From Tianweitania sediminis (GTDB taxonomy: Bacteria > Pseudomonadota > Alphaproteobacteria > Rhizobiales > Rhizobiaceae), in contig NZ_JAGIYY010000005.1 of assembly GCF_017813335.1 (NCBI RefSeq), forward strand, positions 1-64,000: a stretch of DNA of 64,000 nucleotides, read 5' to 3'. Under the pieces are notes generated by a model. The model saw nothing but the letters and a program-made list of their open reading frames with translations. It was not told the DNA's origin and searched no databases. How positions within the stretch are numbered: position 1 is the first letter of the stretch; every line of letters begins with the position of its first letter. Shown piece after piece: positions 46,456 through 55,997 of this stretch. A program made the translations under genes and the position numbers.

Positions 46456-48029
46456 TTCACGACCTCGATGTCGAGACCCTTGTAGAGGGCGCTGTTGTAG
46501 ATGCCGTGCACCTTGACGTTCTTCACCCGGTCGGTGGAGAACAGGAACAGCTTCTCATGCACCAGCGGGATCAGCAGCGCCTCCTCGGCCACGGTCTTCT
46601 GCACCGCGGCATAGGCCTTGCTCTTATCGGCGTCGACAAGCGCGGTCTGCCCGGCTTCGAGCTGTGCGTCCGTGTCGGCGTCCTTCCAATGAAACCGGTT
46701 TGGCGCGGGAATGTTGGCCGAGTGAAACATCATCAGCACTTCACCCGCCGTGGCGTAGGGCGAAAACAGCGCGTAGCCGTCGAACTCGTTCGAGGTGTTG
46801 ATCTGCGCCATCGCCGCCGCCGGCTCGACCAGCTGCAGCTGGAGATCAATGCCGACCTCCTTCATGTAGCCCTGGATCGCTTCGAGGCGCGAACGCCAGC
46901 CTGACGTGCCGGCCGCGAGGATGGAGGGCGCCAGGCGCTTGCCATCCTTGTAGCGGAACCCGTCCGAGGAGAGCGTCCAACCCGCCTCGTCGAGCAGCGC
47001 GCGCGCCTTGTCCGGATCGTAGGAAGCCTGATACTCGCCCGAATAGTCGATGGTCTTGGGACTGACCAGCGTCGTCGCCGGATTGGCCTGGCCGAACCAC
47101 ATGCTTTCGGCGAGCGCCTGGCGATCGACGGCAAGGTTCATCGCCTGGCGGACGCGGGTGTCGCTTGTCATCTCTCGGAACGGGCGCAGCCCAAGATAGG
47201 CCGAGTAGTTGGAGACGCGCGGCTCGGCCACGGTCAGGTTCGGCGCCGCGCTCAGCTGGGCGATCGCCCATTCCGGCATCACGTAGGAGATGTCGCCGGC
47301 GCCGGTCTGCATCGAGGCGAGGATCGCGCCTTCCTCGGGAACCACTTTCCAGACCATGGTGTCGACCAGCGCCGGGCCCTGGTTGGCGTAGAAGGCCGGA
47401 CCCCAGGTGTAGGCGTCGTGGCGCTTCAGCGTGAAACTGTCACGCGGCATCCACTGCGACCAGCAGAACGGTCCCGTGCCGTTGAGGCCTTTAACGCCGA
47501 AATCCGGGCCCAGCCGCTCGACGTCGTCCTTGTCGACAATCGAACCGAAGCTCTGGGCTAGGTGCAGGAGCAGCTCGTTGTGCGGCTTGTTCAGCGTGTA
47601 GCGCACCGTATAGTCATCGGCGGCGACGATCTCCTTGACCGAGCCGAGACGCCACGCCGCCGGCGACCGCGTCGCGGGATCGACGAGGCGGTTGAGCGAG
47701 TAGGCCACGTCCGCCGCAGTCAGCTTCTTGCCATCGCAGAAGGAGGCATCTTCGCGGATGTGGAAGACGTATTCCAGCCCATCCGCGGAGATGTCCCACG
47801 ACTTCGCCAGCAGCGGATGCAGCGTCTTCTGGTCGTCCTCGACGGCGACAAGCGTGTCGGCCATCATGAACAGGATCTCGGCGGCGCCCCGTCCGGTGAC
47901 CTTATGCGGATCGAAACCGACGGAATCGTTTCGTACCAGGACCGTTACCGTGTCCTCCGCCTGAGCAGGTCCCATCATTGCCGCGCCGGAAACCGACAGC
48001 GCCAGAACGAGTAGACTTGTTTTTCTCAT
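46452..48029 (-). CDS. ABC transporter periplasmic substrate-binding protein (DppA/OppA type)
   Basis: This 525-residue secreted protein has a signal peptide (MRKTSLLVLALSVSGAAMM, cleavage probably near AQA-ED) and the SBP_bac_5 fold. Recognisable segments are LAKSWDISADGLEYVFHIRED, with FCDGKKLTAADVAYSLNRL, and RQAMNLAVDRQAL. It delivers the substrate (a peptide-like or other nitrogenous solute) to DppBCDF. AAGGGGA lies 6 bp before ATG 48029. It is the second gene of the operon. Confidence 0.9.
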   Translation of the reverse strand: MRKTSLLVLALSVSGAAMMGPAQAEDTVTVLVRNDSVGFDPHKVTGRGAAEILFMMADTLVAVEDDQKTLHPLLAKSWDISADGLEYVFHIREDASFCDGKKLTAADVAYSLNRLVDPATRSPAAWRLGSVKEIVAADDYTVRYTLNKPHNELLLHLAQSFGSIVDKDDVERLGPDFGVKGLNGTGPFCWSQWMPRDSFTLKRHDAYTWGPAFYANQGPALVDTMVWKVVPEEGAILASMQTGAGDISYVMPEWAIAQLSAAPNLTVAEPRVSNYSAYLGLRPFREMTSDTRVRQAMNLAVDRQALAESMWFGQANPATTLVSPKTIDYSGEYQASYDPDKARALLDEAGWTLSSDGFRYKDGKRLAPSILAAGTSGWRSRLEAIQGYMKEVGIDLQLQLVEPAAAMAQINTSNEFDGYALFSPYATAGEVLMMFHSANIPAPNRFHWKDADTDAQLEAGQTALVDADKSKAYAAVQKTVAEEALLIPLVHEKLFLFSTDRVKNVKVHGIYNSALYKGLDIEVVK

Positions 48030-48056
48030 GTCATTCCCCTTTTCTTGTGGTGGTGA

Positions 48057-49331
48057 TCAATTCTCACGGCTGAGATAGCGAACCGCGCTGATCGCGTGGA
48101 CCTTGACGACCGTCAGAAGCTCTTCGATCGTCACGTGTTCGTTGCGCCGGCCCATCGTCTTGGGGGAGGGGCCGTAGAGATAGGCCGGCACGCCGCGATA
48201 GCGCCAATAGCGCGCGTCCGAGCCGCCCAGGCTGATGATGGGCAACGGCCGGCGCCCGGTCACACCTTCAGCGACGTCCTGGAGGATCGCCGCCATCTTA
48301 TGCTCGGGATCGCACCAGCTCGATTCGTAGCTGTGGTCGTTCCTGATCTCGCAACTGGTGGAAGGATAGCGCGTCAGGAGAGCGCCGAGCGCCTCTTCGA
48401 CCCGCGCCCGCTTCAGTCCCGGCGGCATCCGGATCTCGACCTCCAGCACGCATTCGTCAGGCATCATGTTCACCTTTAGGCCGCCGCGGATGACGCCGAC
48501 ATTCACCGTCGTCTTGCCGACGATGGCGGAGGCGCCGTCGCCGAGGCTGGCATCCATCGCGGCTCGCGTCTCTGGTTGCGCCAAGATGCGCACGATATTG
48601 CCGGGAAGCTCCGGCTCCAGCTCAGCGAGGTTCTCGAGATCTCGCACTAGCATTGCGGCGATCTTCACCGCGCTCTCGCTCAGATGCGGGTAGGCGCCAT
48701 GCGCTCCCTTGGTCTTGGTGGTCAGGACGGCACGCAGGGCGCCCTTTTCGCCAAAGCGCAGTGTTGCCAGTCCGCTCGGCTCGCCGTCGAGGCAGCAATC
48801 GCCGAGCACCTCGTCGGGGATCGTCTCCATGAGAAAGCCGGTTCCCCAGCGGCCGCCCGTCTCCTCGTCGGACACCACGGTCAGGGTCAGGCGTCCCGCC
48901 AGCTTGTCCTTGAGACGGGCGGCGTAGCGATAGGCGAACAGCGCGGCGGTCGTGCCGCATTTCATGTCGGCGGCGCCGCGGCCGTAGACCCGCCCCTGCG
49001 AGACCTCGCCACTCCACTGGCCGCGCTCGCCAGGAATGTCCTCGATGGCGGGAAACACGTCCATGTGGCCGTTGAGCACGAGGTGGCGACCGCTTCCGTC
49101 GCAGGCGAGGGTCCCTACGATGTTTGGCAGGTGGTCCTGAGCCGCCACCACTCGATAGGGCAGCGAATCCCGCGCCAGGAACGCTTCGACATAGGCGCTC
49201 GCCTCGCGGGTGTCGCCAGGCGGATTGGGAGATTTCGCCTGCAGGAAGCCGCTGAGAAAGGCGACGATCTCGTCGTGGTCCTCCTCGATCCAGGTTTCAA
49301 TCTGGCAGGTGATGTCCATGGCCGTCAGCAT
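48057..49331 (-). CDS. M20-family metallopeptidase/deacylase (ArgE/DapE type)
   Basis: This 424-residue zinc hydrolase has the M20 metal-site blocks: LVLNGHMDVFPA, GRGAADMKCGTTA and SDEETGGRWG (the Glu-Glu catalytic pair). The last His is in the NEHVTIEEL region. Members cut N-acyl or dipeptide bonds. It is the first gene behind the LacI operator, so the imported compound is probably hydrolysed by it. ATG 49331 is taken because an upstream ATG would place the operator inside the gene; 49319 is an alternative. No good ribosome site is visible at any of them. Confidence 0.85.
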   Translation of the reverse strand: MLTAMDITCQIETWIEEDHDEIVAFLSGFLQAKSPNPPGDTREASAYVEAFLARDSLPYRVVAAQDHLPNIVGTLACDGSGRHLVLNGHMDVFPAIEDIPGERGQWSGEVSQGRVYGRGAADMKCGTTAALFAYRYAARLKDKLAGRLTLTVVSDEETGGRWGTGFLMETIPDEVLGDCCLDGEPSGLATLRFGEKGALRAVLTTKTKGAHGAYPHLSESAVKIAAMLVRDLENLAELEPELPGNIVRILAQPETRAAMDASLGDGASAIVGKTTVNVGVIRGGLKVNMMPDECVLEVEIRMPPGLKRARVEEALGALLTRYPSTSCEIRNDHSYESSWCDPEHKMAAILQDVAEGVTGRRPLPIISLGGSDARYWRYRGVPAYLYGPSPKTMGRRNEHVTIEELLTVVKVHAISAVRYLSREN

Positions 49332-49345
49332 GGTTTGTCCAATGT

Positions 49346-49359
49346 TGTTAGCGCTAACA
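49346..49359. promoter_or_regulatory. LacI-family operator
   Basis: TGTTAGCGCTAACA is a perfect 14-bp palindrome with the central CG typical of LacI/GalR operators. It lies between the divergent M20 peptidase (starting 15 bp away) and LacI genes, well placed to repress the leftward transport and catabolic operon and to autoregulate. Confidence 0.85.
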
Positions 49360-49419
49360 TTCCGCTTCATTGGCCCGATATTGTCAAGTAGGTTGGAAAA
49401 TAAGATTCGAGGGAGCGAC

Positions 49420-50466
49420 ATGACCGACGGTTCGATGAGGCGGAGAAAGGGTTGGTCGACGATGGCCGACGTCGCCCGCGAGGCCGGTGTTTCCCTGATG
49501 ACGGTGTCGCGCGTCTACAAGCGTCCGGACTCTGTCTCCCAGCGCACCCGCGAGAAGGTGCTGGAGACCGGAAACAGGCTCGGGTTCTCGCCGAACAGCA
49601 TCGCCGGCAATCTCGCCTCCGGGCGAACGAGCATGATCGGCATCGTCGTGCCGTCGCTGCGCAACTCCAACAACGCCACCAGCATCCAGGGCATGGCCGA
49701 CTACCTTCGGCAGGCCTCCTACCATTTCATGATCGCCAACACCGGCTATTCGATGGAGGATGAGACCGCCGTGGTGAAGGCCTTCATGCAGCGGCGTCCC
49801 GACGGCATGGTGCTGACGGGGACGCGGCATGGTCGCGAGACGATTGATCTTCTCAAGGCAGCCCACGTGCCGGTGGTCGAGACCTGGGAGACGAGGGGAC
49901 CGTTCATCGATATGGCCACCGGGTTCAAAAACTACGAAGCTGCGCGCAGGATCACGCGGCATCTCGTCGATCGCGGCTACAGGAGGATCGGCTACATCGA
50001 CTATCCGGCCATCGGTCTCGACCGTTACATCGAACGCCTGCGGGGCTTGAAGGAGGAACTGAAGGCCGCCGGTTTCGAGCCCGTCAGCATCGTCTCGCCC
50101 CTCGATCCCGGCGATCTCTATCAGGATGCGTCGAGCTTCCGGGGCGGCTCGCTCGGCTTGCGGAAATTGCAGGAGGCGAGCGGCGACATCAATGCCGTGC
50201 TGTGCGCGTCCGACATTCTTGCCGTCGGCGTGCTCTTCGAGTGCCAGAGGCAGGGCCTGCGGGTTCCTGACCAGCTTGCCGTGGCCGGCTTCGGCGATTT
50301 CGAGATCGCCGCCGAGGTACCGCCGGGCCTGACGACCATCCGCACCCATGGATATCAGATCGGGTGGAACGCCGCTGAAATGCTGGTCACGCGCATCAAC
50401 CAGCCGCGGGCCGAGATCCCCCTGCGCGACGTCGGCTACGAACTCGTCGTTCGCGGCAGCTCCTGA
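49420..50466 (+). CDS. LacI-family transcriptional repressor
   Basis: This 348-residue regulator has the N-terminal HTH (MADVAREAGVSLMTVSRVYKRP) and hinge helix (SIAGNLASGRTSMIGIVVPS). A periplasmic-binding-protein-like sensor ends in a GFGDFEIA segment typical of GntR/LacI sugar-type repressors. ATG 49420 has GGGAG upstream. The operator at 49346-49359 lies between it and the divergent operon, so it is the pathway-specific repressor. The inducer is unknown. Confidence 0.92.
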   Translation: MTDGSMRRRKGWSTMADVAREAGVSLMTVSRVYKRPDSVSQRTREKVLETGNRLGFSPNSIAGNLASGRTSMIGIVVPSLRNSNNATSIQGMADYLRQASYHFMIANTGYSMEDETAVVKAFMQRRPDGMVLTGTRHGRETIDLLKAAHVPVVETWETRGPFIDMATGFKNYEAARRITRHLVDRGYRRIGYIDYPAIGLDRYIERLRGLKEELKAAGFEPVSIVSPLDPGDLYQDASSFRGGSLGLRKLQEASGDINAVLCASDILAVGVLFECQRQGLRVPDQLAVAGFGDFEIAAEVPPGLTTIRTHGYQIGWNAAEMLVTRINQPRAEIPLRDVGYELVVRGSS

Positions 50467-50475
50467 AGGACGATG

Positions 50476-51003
50476 TAACCATTATCTCAACCGATCCCGG
50501 AACCCGGTTCGACGATCTGCGCACGCTCGCCGGCCGGCTTGCCGCAGGTAGTGTGTCGAGCAGCGAACTCGTCAACCACGCCGCGCGGGGGATCGAGGCG
50601 GCGGGCGAGGACGGGCAGCGCAGCTTCACCGCACTCCGCCTCGTCCAGGCGTGCGCAGAGGCCGCCGCCATCGACCGGGCGGCGGGCGACGCGCTGCCGC
50701 CCTTCGCCGGCATCCCCATCGCCGTCAAGGAGATCTGCTCGACCTCGCCAGCGAGGTCACCTGCGCGGGGCCGATGCTGCTGCGGGGGCGCTACCGGCCC
50801 CGCGGGATGCCGACGCCACCGCGCGGCTGAGGCAAGCGGATTCATCGTCATCGGCCGAACAAACATGACGTAGTTCCCTTATTCGGGCCTCGGCCTCAAC
50901 CCGCATGACGGCACGCCGCGCAACGCCTGGGACCGGCCGGCTGGCCGCACCCCCGGGGGAACGTCGTCGGGAGCAGCCAGCAGCGTCGCCTGGGGCATGA
51001 TCC
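50476..51003 (+). pseudogene. Amidase (amidase-signature family), frameshifted and truncated
   Basis: Reading across frames gives an amidase N-terminal half. It starts with RLAAGSVSSSELVNHA and FAGIPIAVKEI (with the catalytic Lys), then, after a frame change, VTCAGPMLLRG and RLRQA. After further shifts it reads FIVIGRTNMT and LNPHDGTPRNAWDRPAGRTPGGTSSGAA with the Ser-cis-Ser region. At least two or three frameshifts are needed and the C-terminal half is missing. It lies directly after the LacI gene and may once have belonged to that catabolic set. Confidence 0.8.
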
Positions 51004-51004
51004 A

Positions 51005-51785
51005 GCGGTTCTTGCGCTGATCGCGGGCCTGCCTCCGGCCAAACAACAGCCCAACCTGCTTCTTGCCGCGTATCGGCATGTTTTCGGCGTCCCGTCGAAC
51101 TACACTGAGTTCCGCATGGGGCTGATGGATCGCTTCGATGCGGTTCGCTCCGTCATGCTGACGCGCTCAACCCAAACGAACGAATCGGGCAGGGGTGCCG
51201 TCCTCCTTCCGATCCTGACAAGTCTGCCTCAGCCTTGGCGCTTCTGGAGGTTGGGGCGTCCGCTGGCCTGGTGCCTGTTCCTAGATCGTTATGGCTATGA
51301 CTACTCATCACGCAGCCTTCGGCCCACAGGGGCGTCCGACCCTGTCCCGTATTCCCCTGCAAGGCCGGCGAAAGGGTCCCCGTTCAGGACACGCTGCCGC
51401 AGATCGTTTAGCGTGCCGGTCTTGATCTCAATCCGCTGAGTGCTGGCGACCCGGACCAGGCCGCATGGCTGGAAACGCTCGTCTGGCCCGAGCAGGAAGA
51501 CCGCCTGGTCCGGCTTCGCCTGGCGCTGGATGTCGCGGCCGAAGAGAAAGCCGACGCTGGTGCGCGGCGACCTTCTCGGACCTGAATTCGAAGCCATGTG
51601 CCGGCAGGCGCCGAAGGACGCTACGCTCGTCGTCTTCCATACCGCCGTTCTTGCCTACGTCACGAATGCCGCTGACCGCATGAGGTTCGGCAAACGGGCG
51701 TCAGCGCTAGGGGACGTCTGGATCTGGAACGAAGCACCGAACATCATGCCTGACATCGACCATGTGCCTGCGGACGCCCTTCGCC
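51005..51785 (+). pseudogene. DUF2332 family protein, frameshifted
   Basis: Pieces of a DUF2332 protein follow in order through several frames: LLAAYRHVFGVPSNYTEFRMGL, then ESGRGAVLLP and LFLDRYGYDY. Further on are AAWLETLVWPEQEDRL and FEAMCRQAPKDATLVVFHTAVLAYV, then WIWNEAPNIMPDI. The frame breaks at least three times. The 3' end passes straight into a fragment homologous to the 20.4-kb gene, marking a recombination junction near 51.78 kb. Confidence 0.75.
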
Positions 51786-52266
51786 GGGCGAAGTGGGCAT
51801 CGCGAGGGGAGGGCGGTACTCAAAACTGGCGAGGTTAGCGCGCATACCGCGGACGCGATACCATCAACAGGACCGAAAGGGCCCGGTGCACGTGTAGCGC
51901 ACGTCAGCTATCTGCTGCCGGAGCAGTTTGCGTTCGAAGATGAAGAGTATGAGGTTACCGTTGCGGATGAGCCAGGATGGCATGAGGCGACGGTGTACGA
52001 AGGTTAGTGGAGGCAGCGCAGGAACGATCCGTCCGGTCCTCATAGAATACATCCTCGGGATTTAGAACTTGGCCTCCGTTTGCTTTCCGAAGATTGCCCT
52101 CCGGACGTACCGATTGACCGCCACGAGGAATGGAGAAAAACCCACGCCGTAGCGTTTCAGCCATGCTCATTAACGGAGAGCGCTTCGACTTCGGCCCGCT
52201 CCGGTGGAGGAGCCGGCGATAAGGATAGCGACGGGCGCTGATACGCGATTGGAGGCGAGAAGGTGA
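51786..52266 (+). pseudogene. Decayed copy of the 3' part of the 20.4-kb gene
   Basis: From about 51790 the sequence follows 21238-21720: WASRGEG, then YLLPEQFAFEDEEYEV and PGWHEA, then RLLSEDCPPDVPIDRHEEWR. The matching stop at 52264-52266 is followed by the shared palindrome. Internal stops and small indels have destroyed the frame. The 5' two thirds of the gene are absent. Confidence 0.85.
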
Positions 52267-52299
52267 GCAAGTGTGGAAACGTTTCCACACATCCAGCGC
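52255..52299 (+). repeat. 45-bp direct repeat, copy 2
   Basis: This block matches 21709-21753 at 44 of 45 bases in the same orientation. It covers the end of the pseudogene, the TGA and the palindrome. The flanks differ immediately afterwards. Confidence 0.85.
52271..52290. promoter_or_regulatory. Perfect 20-bp palindrome
   Basis: GTGTGGAAAC is followed directly by its reverse complement. The copy at 21725-21744 differs at one base. Its survival beside a wrecked gene suggests a protein-binding or recombination site rather than a coding remnant. Confidence 0.65.
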
Positions 52300-52426
52300 C
52301 CAGGCGGATGAGCGCACAGGCGGCCCGAAACTTAGATGGCATGCGCCTACGGGATCTTAGTCAAGCATGCAGAAAATGCCGCTCAAAAAAGCTTGAACCT
52401 TTTTCTACGTAGAGGCGGCTCAGCTG

Positions 52427-53560
52427 CTAGATCCTCTTTTCGCGAGGATGGTCGCAAGGAGGGCGGCGTCCGGTCCCGCTTCCGTCCTCCCGGACGATGC
52501 CTGCCCTGATGAGACGCGCGTCAGCCTTCTCCTGCCTCTCCAGCCCAGGATCGTGCCGGGCCATAAACTTTGACTTCAGGTAAAGGACTTTGCCGTCCGT
52601 CATCTCCGTCCGGGACCGTGCGCGGCCGAGGTCCACCACGACCTCCTCGTCCACCAAGGGGAGTTGTGCCGTCCGCGAGGCGGCAGCGATACCCCCTTGA
52701 CCGTCCCCCTGCCGGGACCGATGCGGACGAAGTCGCACTTCAGGAAACCCGGTTGGACCACGTCCGCACATCCGGCCACGATCCTCGCCCGGTCGGGCAT
52801 CCTGCCGTAGTCCGCCCTCGAGGCTCTGAGCGCGCCGCCGTCCCATGTGCCCGCGCCGGAGAGGGCGGCGGCCTTGCACGCCTCCGCAAAGGCTCCCTCC
52901 TCAGACAGCGCTAGCAGCTCCCGACGAGCGTCTTCCATCAGCCTCGCGTGGCTCCCGAAGAAGGCCTTCCCGTCGCGCTGCATGGACGGCGGCAAGGAGG
53001 AGTAGCGGGGCGCCCCGGAAAGAGGCTGAGGCCGTAGGGGCGAGCAGGTCCTCCCTCTTTGCCTCCGCCGCCTCCCTGAGGGCGGTCGGATCCAACTGTT
53101 CTCCGTCTCTGGCGGCGAGCGCGCGCCTGGGCGATCTTGTTCCGGACGTCGACGAACTGGTTGCCGATCGGCGCGATGCCCTTCGTGGCCTCCTCCTCCG
53201 GCACGCCCTCGCGGGAAGCCGCGAAGCCGAGCACGCTAACGTCCTCGGCGAAAACCCTAGTCGGCGCGAATCCTTCGCAAGCGTGTCGAGTTCGGTCGCC
53301 GTGTCCTTGAATGCCTTGACGGCGACTGCGCCGATCCCGGCGACTGCGGCCGACGCGCCGAGCGCCCCGACGGTAATCCCGGTGAAGGCGGCAGCCTGCA
53401 GGCCGCACAGGCTGCGCCTCGCCTGGTCGACGTCCTTCCTGAACGGCTCCAGCGCCTTCGCGCCCTCAGCCTTCACCTTATCGAGGCTGCCCTTCGCATC
53501 CTGCCCGAATCGGCGCATCCCGGCGCCGCCCTCACGGATGCCGTCTAGGGTGAACTGTGT
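52427..53560 (-). pseudogene. Prophage remnant including a tail tape-measure fragment
   Basis: On the minus strand, 53518 down to about 53150 reads KVKAEGAKALEPFRKDVDQA, then GALGASAAVAGIGAVAVKAFKD and ELDTLAKDSRRLGFS. After a frame change it gives EEEATKGIAPIGNQFVDVRNKI. This is the N-terminal pattern of phage tail tape-measure proteins (hydrophobic glycine/alanine stretch, then a helical core). From 53000 to 52427 come further short frames, one ending TDGKVLYLKSKFMARHD, that are too broken to name. No intact phage gene is present. Confidence 0.6.
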
Positions 53561-53905
53561 CTTGATCTAAGGGGCACGCCAGCCATCGTCTCTCTAGGAC
53601 CGCCTGGTTTCTGTTCAGCCGCGAGCCGATGGCCGTCAACCCTGCTGCGCGAACATTATTCGAGGTGACAAAGACTCAATCTTGACGGCCACGGGCTCTC
53701 TCCCAGCCCACCCGATCCTTCAGCCACCTAATAGAACGCGCGGCTGGCGCGCGGGCGGTCACTACCTTAATATTCGATGGGACCCGTCGTGCCTGACCGC
53801 CGGAGGTCGGCGTGCGACCCCGCGTTCATCGATTTCGTCCGATGGTTCCCGCTTGGTGACGCTTGTGATGAATGCTCGCCCCGCAGGAAGGAGCACCCGA
53901 GGCCG
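53561..53905. other. Intergenic region before the LysR gene
   Basis: I see no gene here. The sequence holds the border between the phage remnant and the LysR cluster and should contain the LysR promoter, but no clear promoter pair or LysR box stands out. Confidence 0.4.
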
Positions 53906-54838
53906 TTGACCAAGCCCCACCCTCCCTTGAACGATCTTCGCATAGATCTGCTGACCCTGCGCATCTTCTTGACTGTGGTGGATGCGGGAAGCATACGCAC
54001 CGCTTCCGACACGCTGAACCTATCGCCGTCCGCCATCAGCCGCCGTCTAGCCGAGCTCGAGCATAGTTTCCGGCAGGAATTTCTGGTTCGCCATTCGCGC
54101 GGAATGCAGCTCACCGAGTCGGGACAGATTATCTATGAGATGGCGCGCAGCGTCTTCGACACCTGCAGTCGAGCGCGGCGGGATCTTCAGCGCCTGAAGG
54201 CCGGCGAGAGCGGCACGGTCCTGCTGAGCGCCAATGGCTCAGCCTTTGTGGACGGTTTGACTGACGACATGAGGGTGTTCAACGCGCGGTATCCTCAAAT
54301 CCGCATCGAACTGTTCGAGCAGATAAGCCCCAATGTGGCGACGTCGGTTGTGGCCGGGCGCGCCGAACTCGGCCTGATCGCCAGGACGTTCCATCTGCCT
54401 GTCGAAATCGAGAGCTTCTTCTATTCGTCCGACCGGCTCTGGGTGGCCGTGCCGAAACAGCACCCGCTCGTGCGGGAAGAGAGCGTGACTTTGGCGCACA
54501 TCGCGCAGCACCCCGTCATCGGCGTAATGGAGAGCAGCTCGATGACGCTGCTGATCCGACGGGCTGGCACCATCGCCAATCAGGCGTTCACCTATCGGCA
54601 TATCGCCAGTACGAATGAGACGGCGCGGCTCCTCGTCGCCAGCGGCCACGGCGTCGCGATATTGCCCGAGCGTTTCATCATCCCCTATCAGGAAGCGCTC
54701 GATATCGTCGCGCTGCCGATCCACGAAGAGTGGGCGGCACGCGAGATAAGTATCATCCGCCGCAAGGACACAGCACTTTCTCCTCCTGCCGAGTTGCTGT
54801 TCGGCTTTCTCCTGGATGCCGGGATCGCCCGTGGATGA
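53906..54838 (+). CDS. LysR-family transcriptional regulator
   Basis: This protein of about 310 residues has a LysR winged helix (TLRIFLTVVDAGSIRTASD, then LSPSAISRRLAELE) and a substrate-binding effector domain. The frame is open back to ATG 53777, but that would add 43 residues without homology. TTG 53906 (AGGAAGGAG upstream) or TTG 53927 fits the usual LysR length better. It points into the lactonase-PanB-lyase-CoA-transferase operon 150 bp downstream and is its probable activator. Confidence 0.85.
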   Translation: MTKPHPPLNDLRIDLLTLRIFLTVVDAGSIRTASDTLNLSPSAISRRLAELEHSFRQEFLVRHSRGMQLTESGQIIYEMARSVFDTCSRARRDLQRLKAGESGTVLLSANGSAFVDGLTDDMRVFNARYPQIRIELFEQISPNVATSVVAGRAELGLIARTFHLPVEIESFFYSSDRLWVAVPKQHPLVREESVTLAHIAQHPVIGVMESSSMTLLIRRAGTIANQAFTYRHIASTNETARLLVASGHGVAILPERFIIPYQEALDIVALPIHEEWAAREISIIRRKDTALSPPAELLFGFLLDAGIARG

Positions 54839-54987
54839 GGCAGCAGCAGCGCCATCTGCCCGTGTTGCAGGAAGCGAAACACTCCTGTCCGAAATCAGCG
54901 CTACAGGGGTCTCGATGCCTTCTCTAGGTTGAGCAACCATAGTGAGCGAGCCGGGGATTTCGCGGGTGCACGCTCGGGAGGAACCAC

Positions 54988-55962
54988 ATGACGGCCGATC
55001 ATTTCGCCCTGTCCGACACAGACTTCAGCTTCATCGGATCCGGCCTCAAACGACCGGAATGCGTTCTCGCTGGGGCCTCGGGCGCACTTTACGCCAGTCA
55101 CGCTGATGGCGGTGTGGTGCGCATCGCGCCCGACGGATCCCAAACACTGATCGGCGAGGTCGACGGCGAGCCGGGTCGCTTCAAGACGAACGGCTTTGCG
55201 CTGCGCAGGGACGGCAGCATCGTCTTCGCCAATCTCGGCAGCGAGGGCGGCCTCTGGCGGATAGCGCCCGATGGCGAAATGAGGCCCTTTCTGACCGAGG
55301 TGGACGGCGTTCAGCTGAATGCGGTCAACTTCGTCTGGCAGGATCACTTAGATCGGCTTTGGTTCTGCGTCTCGACTTTTCGCGAACGGAACCTGCCTTA
55401 CGATCCGCTTGCGCGCGACGGCATCGTTGGCCTGGTGGAGGGCGCCGAGGCGCGCATCTTGGCCGACGGCGTCGCGTTCACGAACGAGTGTCGGCTGAAC
55501 GCGGCCGGCGATGCGCTTTACGTCAACCAGACGTTCAGCCGCAATACGCTGCGATTCGAGGTGTTCGCCGACGGCAAGCTGGGCAACCGCTCCGTGTTTG
55601 CCGAGTATGCGCCGGGTACCTATCCGGACGGAATGGCACTCGACGCCGAAGGAGGCGTCTGGGTGATCAGCGTCGTCTCCAACCGAATATATCGCGTCAC
55701 CCCCGACGGACGTCCGACACTGCTTTTCGAGGACTGCGATCCTGATCACCTGGCTCACGTGGGACGGCAATATGAACAGGGGGTGCTCAAGGCCGACCTG
55801 ATCTACCAGCCGCGTTCGCGCAAGTTGGCGAATACGTCCAGCCTCGCATTTGGCGGCCCCGACCTGCGAACGGCATATCTCGGCTGCATCGCGGGCGACC
55901 GTATCGCCACCTTTCGCTCTCCGGTCGCAGGTTCGGTTCCATCGCACTGGTCCTGGAGCTGA
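54988..55962 (+). CDS. SMP-30/gluconolactonase-family protein
   Basis: This 324-residue protein is a six-bladed beta-propeller of the SMP-30/gluconolaconase/LRE type. It has a repeated DG pattern in SHADGGVVRIAPDGSQ and RIAPDGEMRPF, and metal-binding-type residues in FTNECRLNAAGD and YPDGMALDAEGGVWV. Such enzymes hydrolyse aldonolactones and, in some relatives, pantoyl lactone. GGGAGG lies 6 bp before ATG 54988. It leads an operon with a PanB homologue, an HMG-CoA-lyase-like enzyme and a CoA-transferase. Confidence 0.85.
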   Translation: MTADHFALSDTDFSFIGSGLKRPECVLAGASGALYASHADGGVVRIAPDGSQTLIGEVDGEPGRFKTNGFALRRDGSIVFANLGSEGGLWRIAPDGEMRPFLTEVDGVQLNAVNFVWQDHLDRLWFCVSTFRERNLPYDPLARDGIVGLVEGAEARILADGVAFTNECRLNAAGDALYVNQTFSRNTLRFEVFADGKLGNRSVFAEYAPGTYPDGMALDAEGGVWVISVVSNRIYRVTPDGRPTLLFEDCDPDHLAHVGRQYEQGVLKADLIYQPRSRKLANTSSLAFGGPDLRTAYLGCIAGDRIATFRSPVAGSVPSHWSWS

Positions 55963-55997
55963 TCATTGAGAATCCAGGTACGAAGGACGACAGAACG

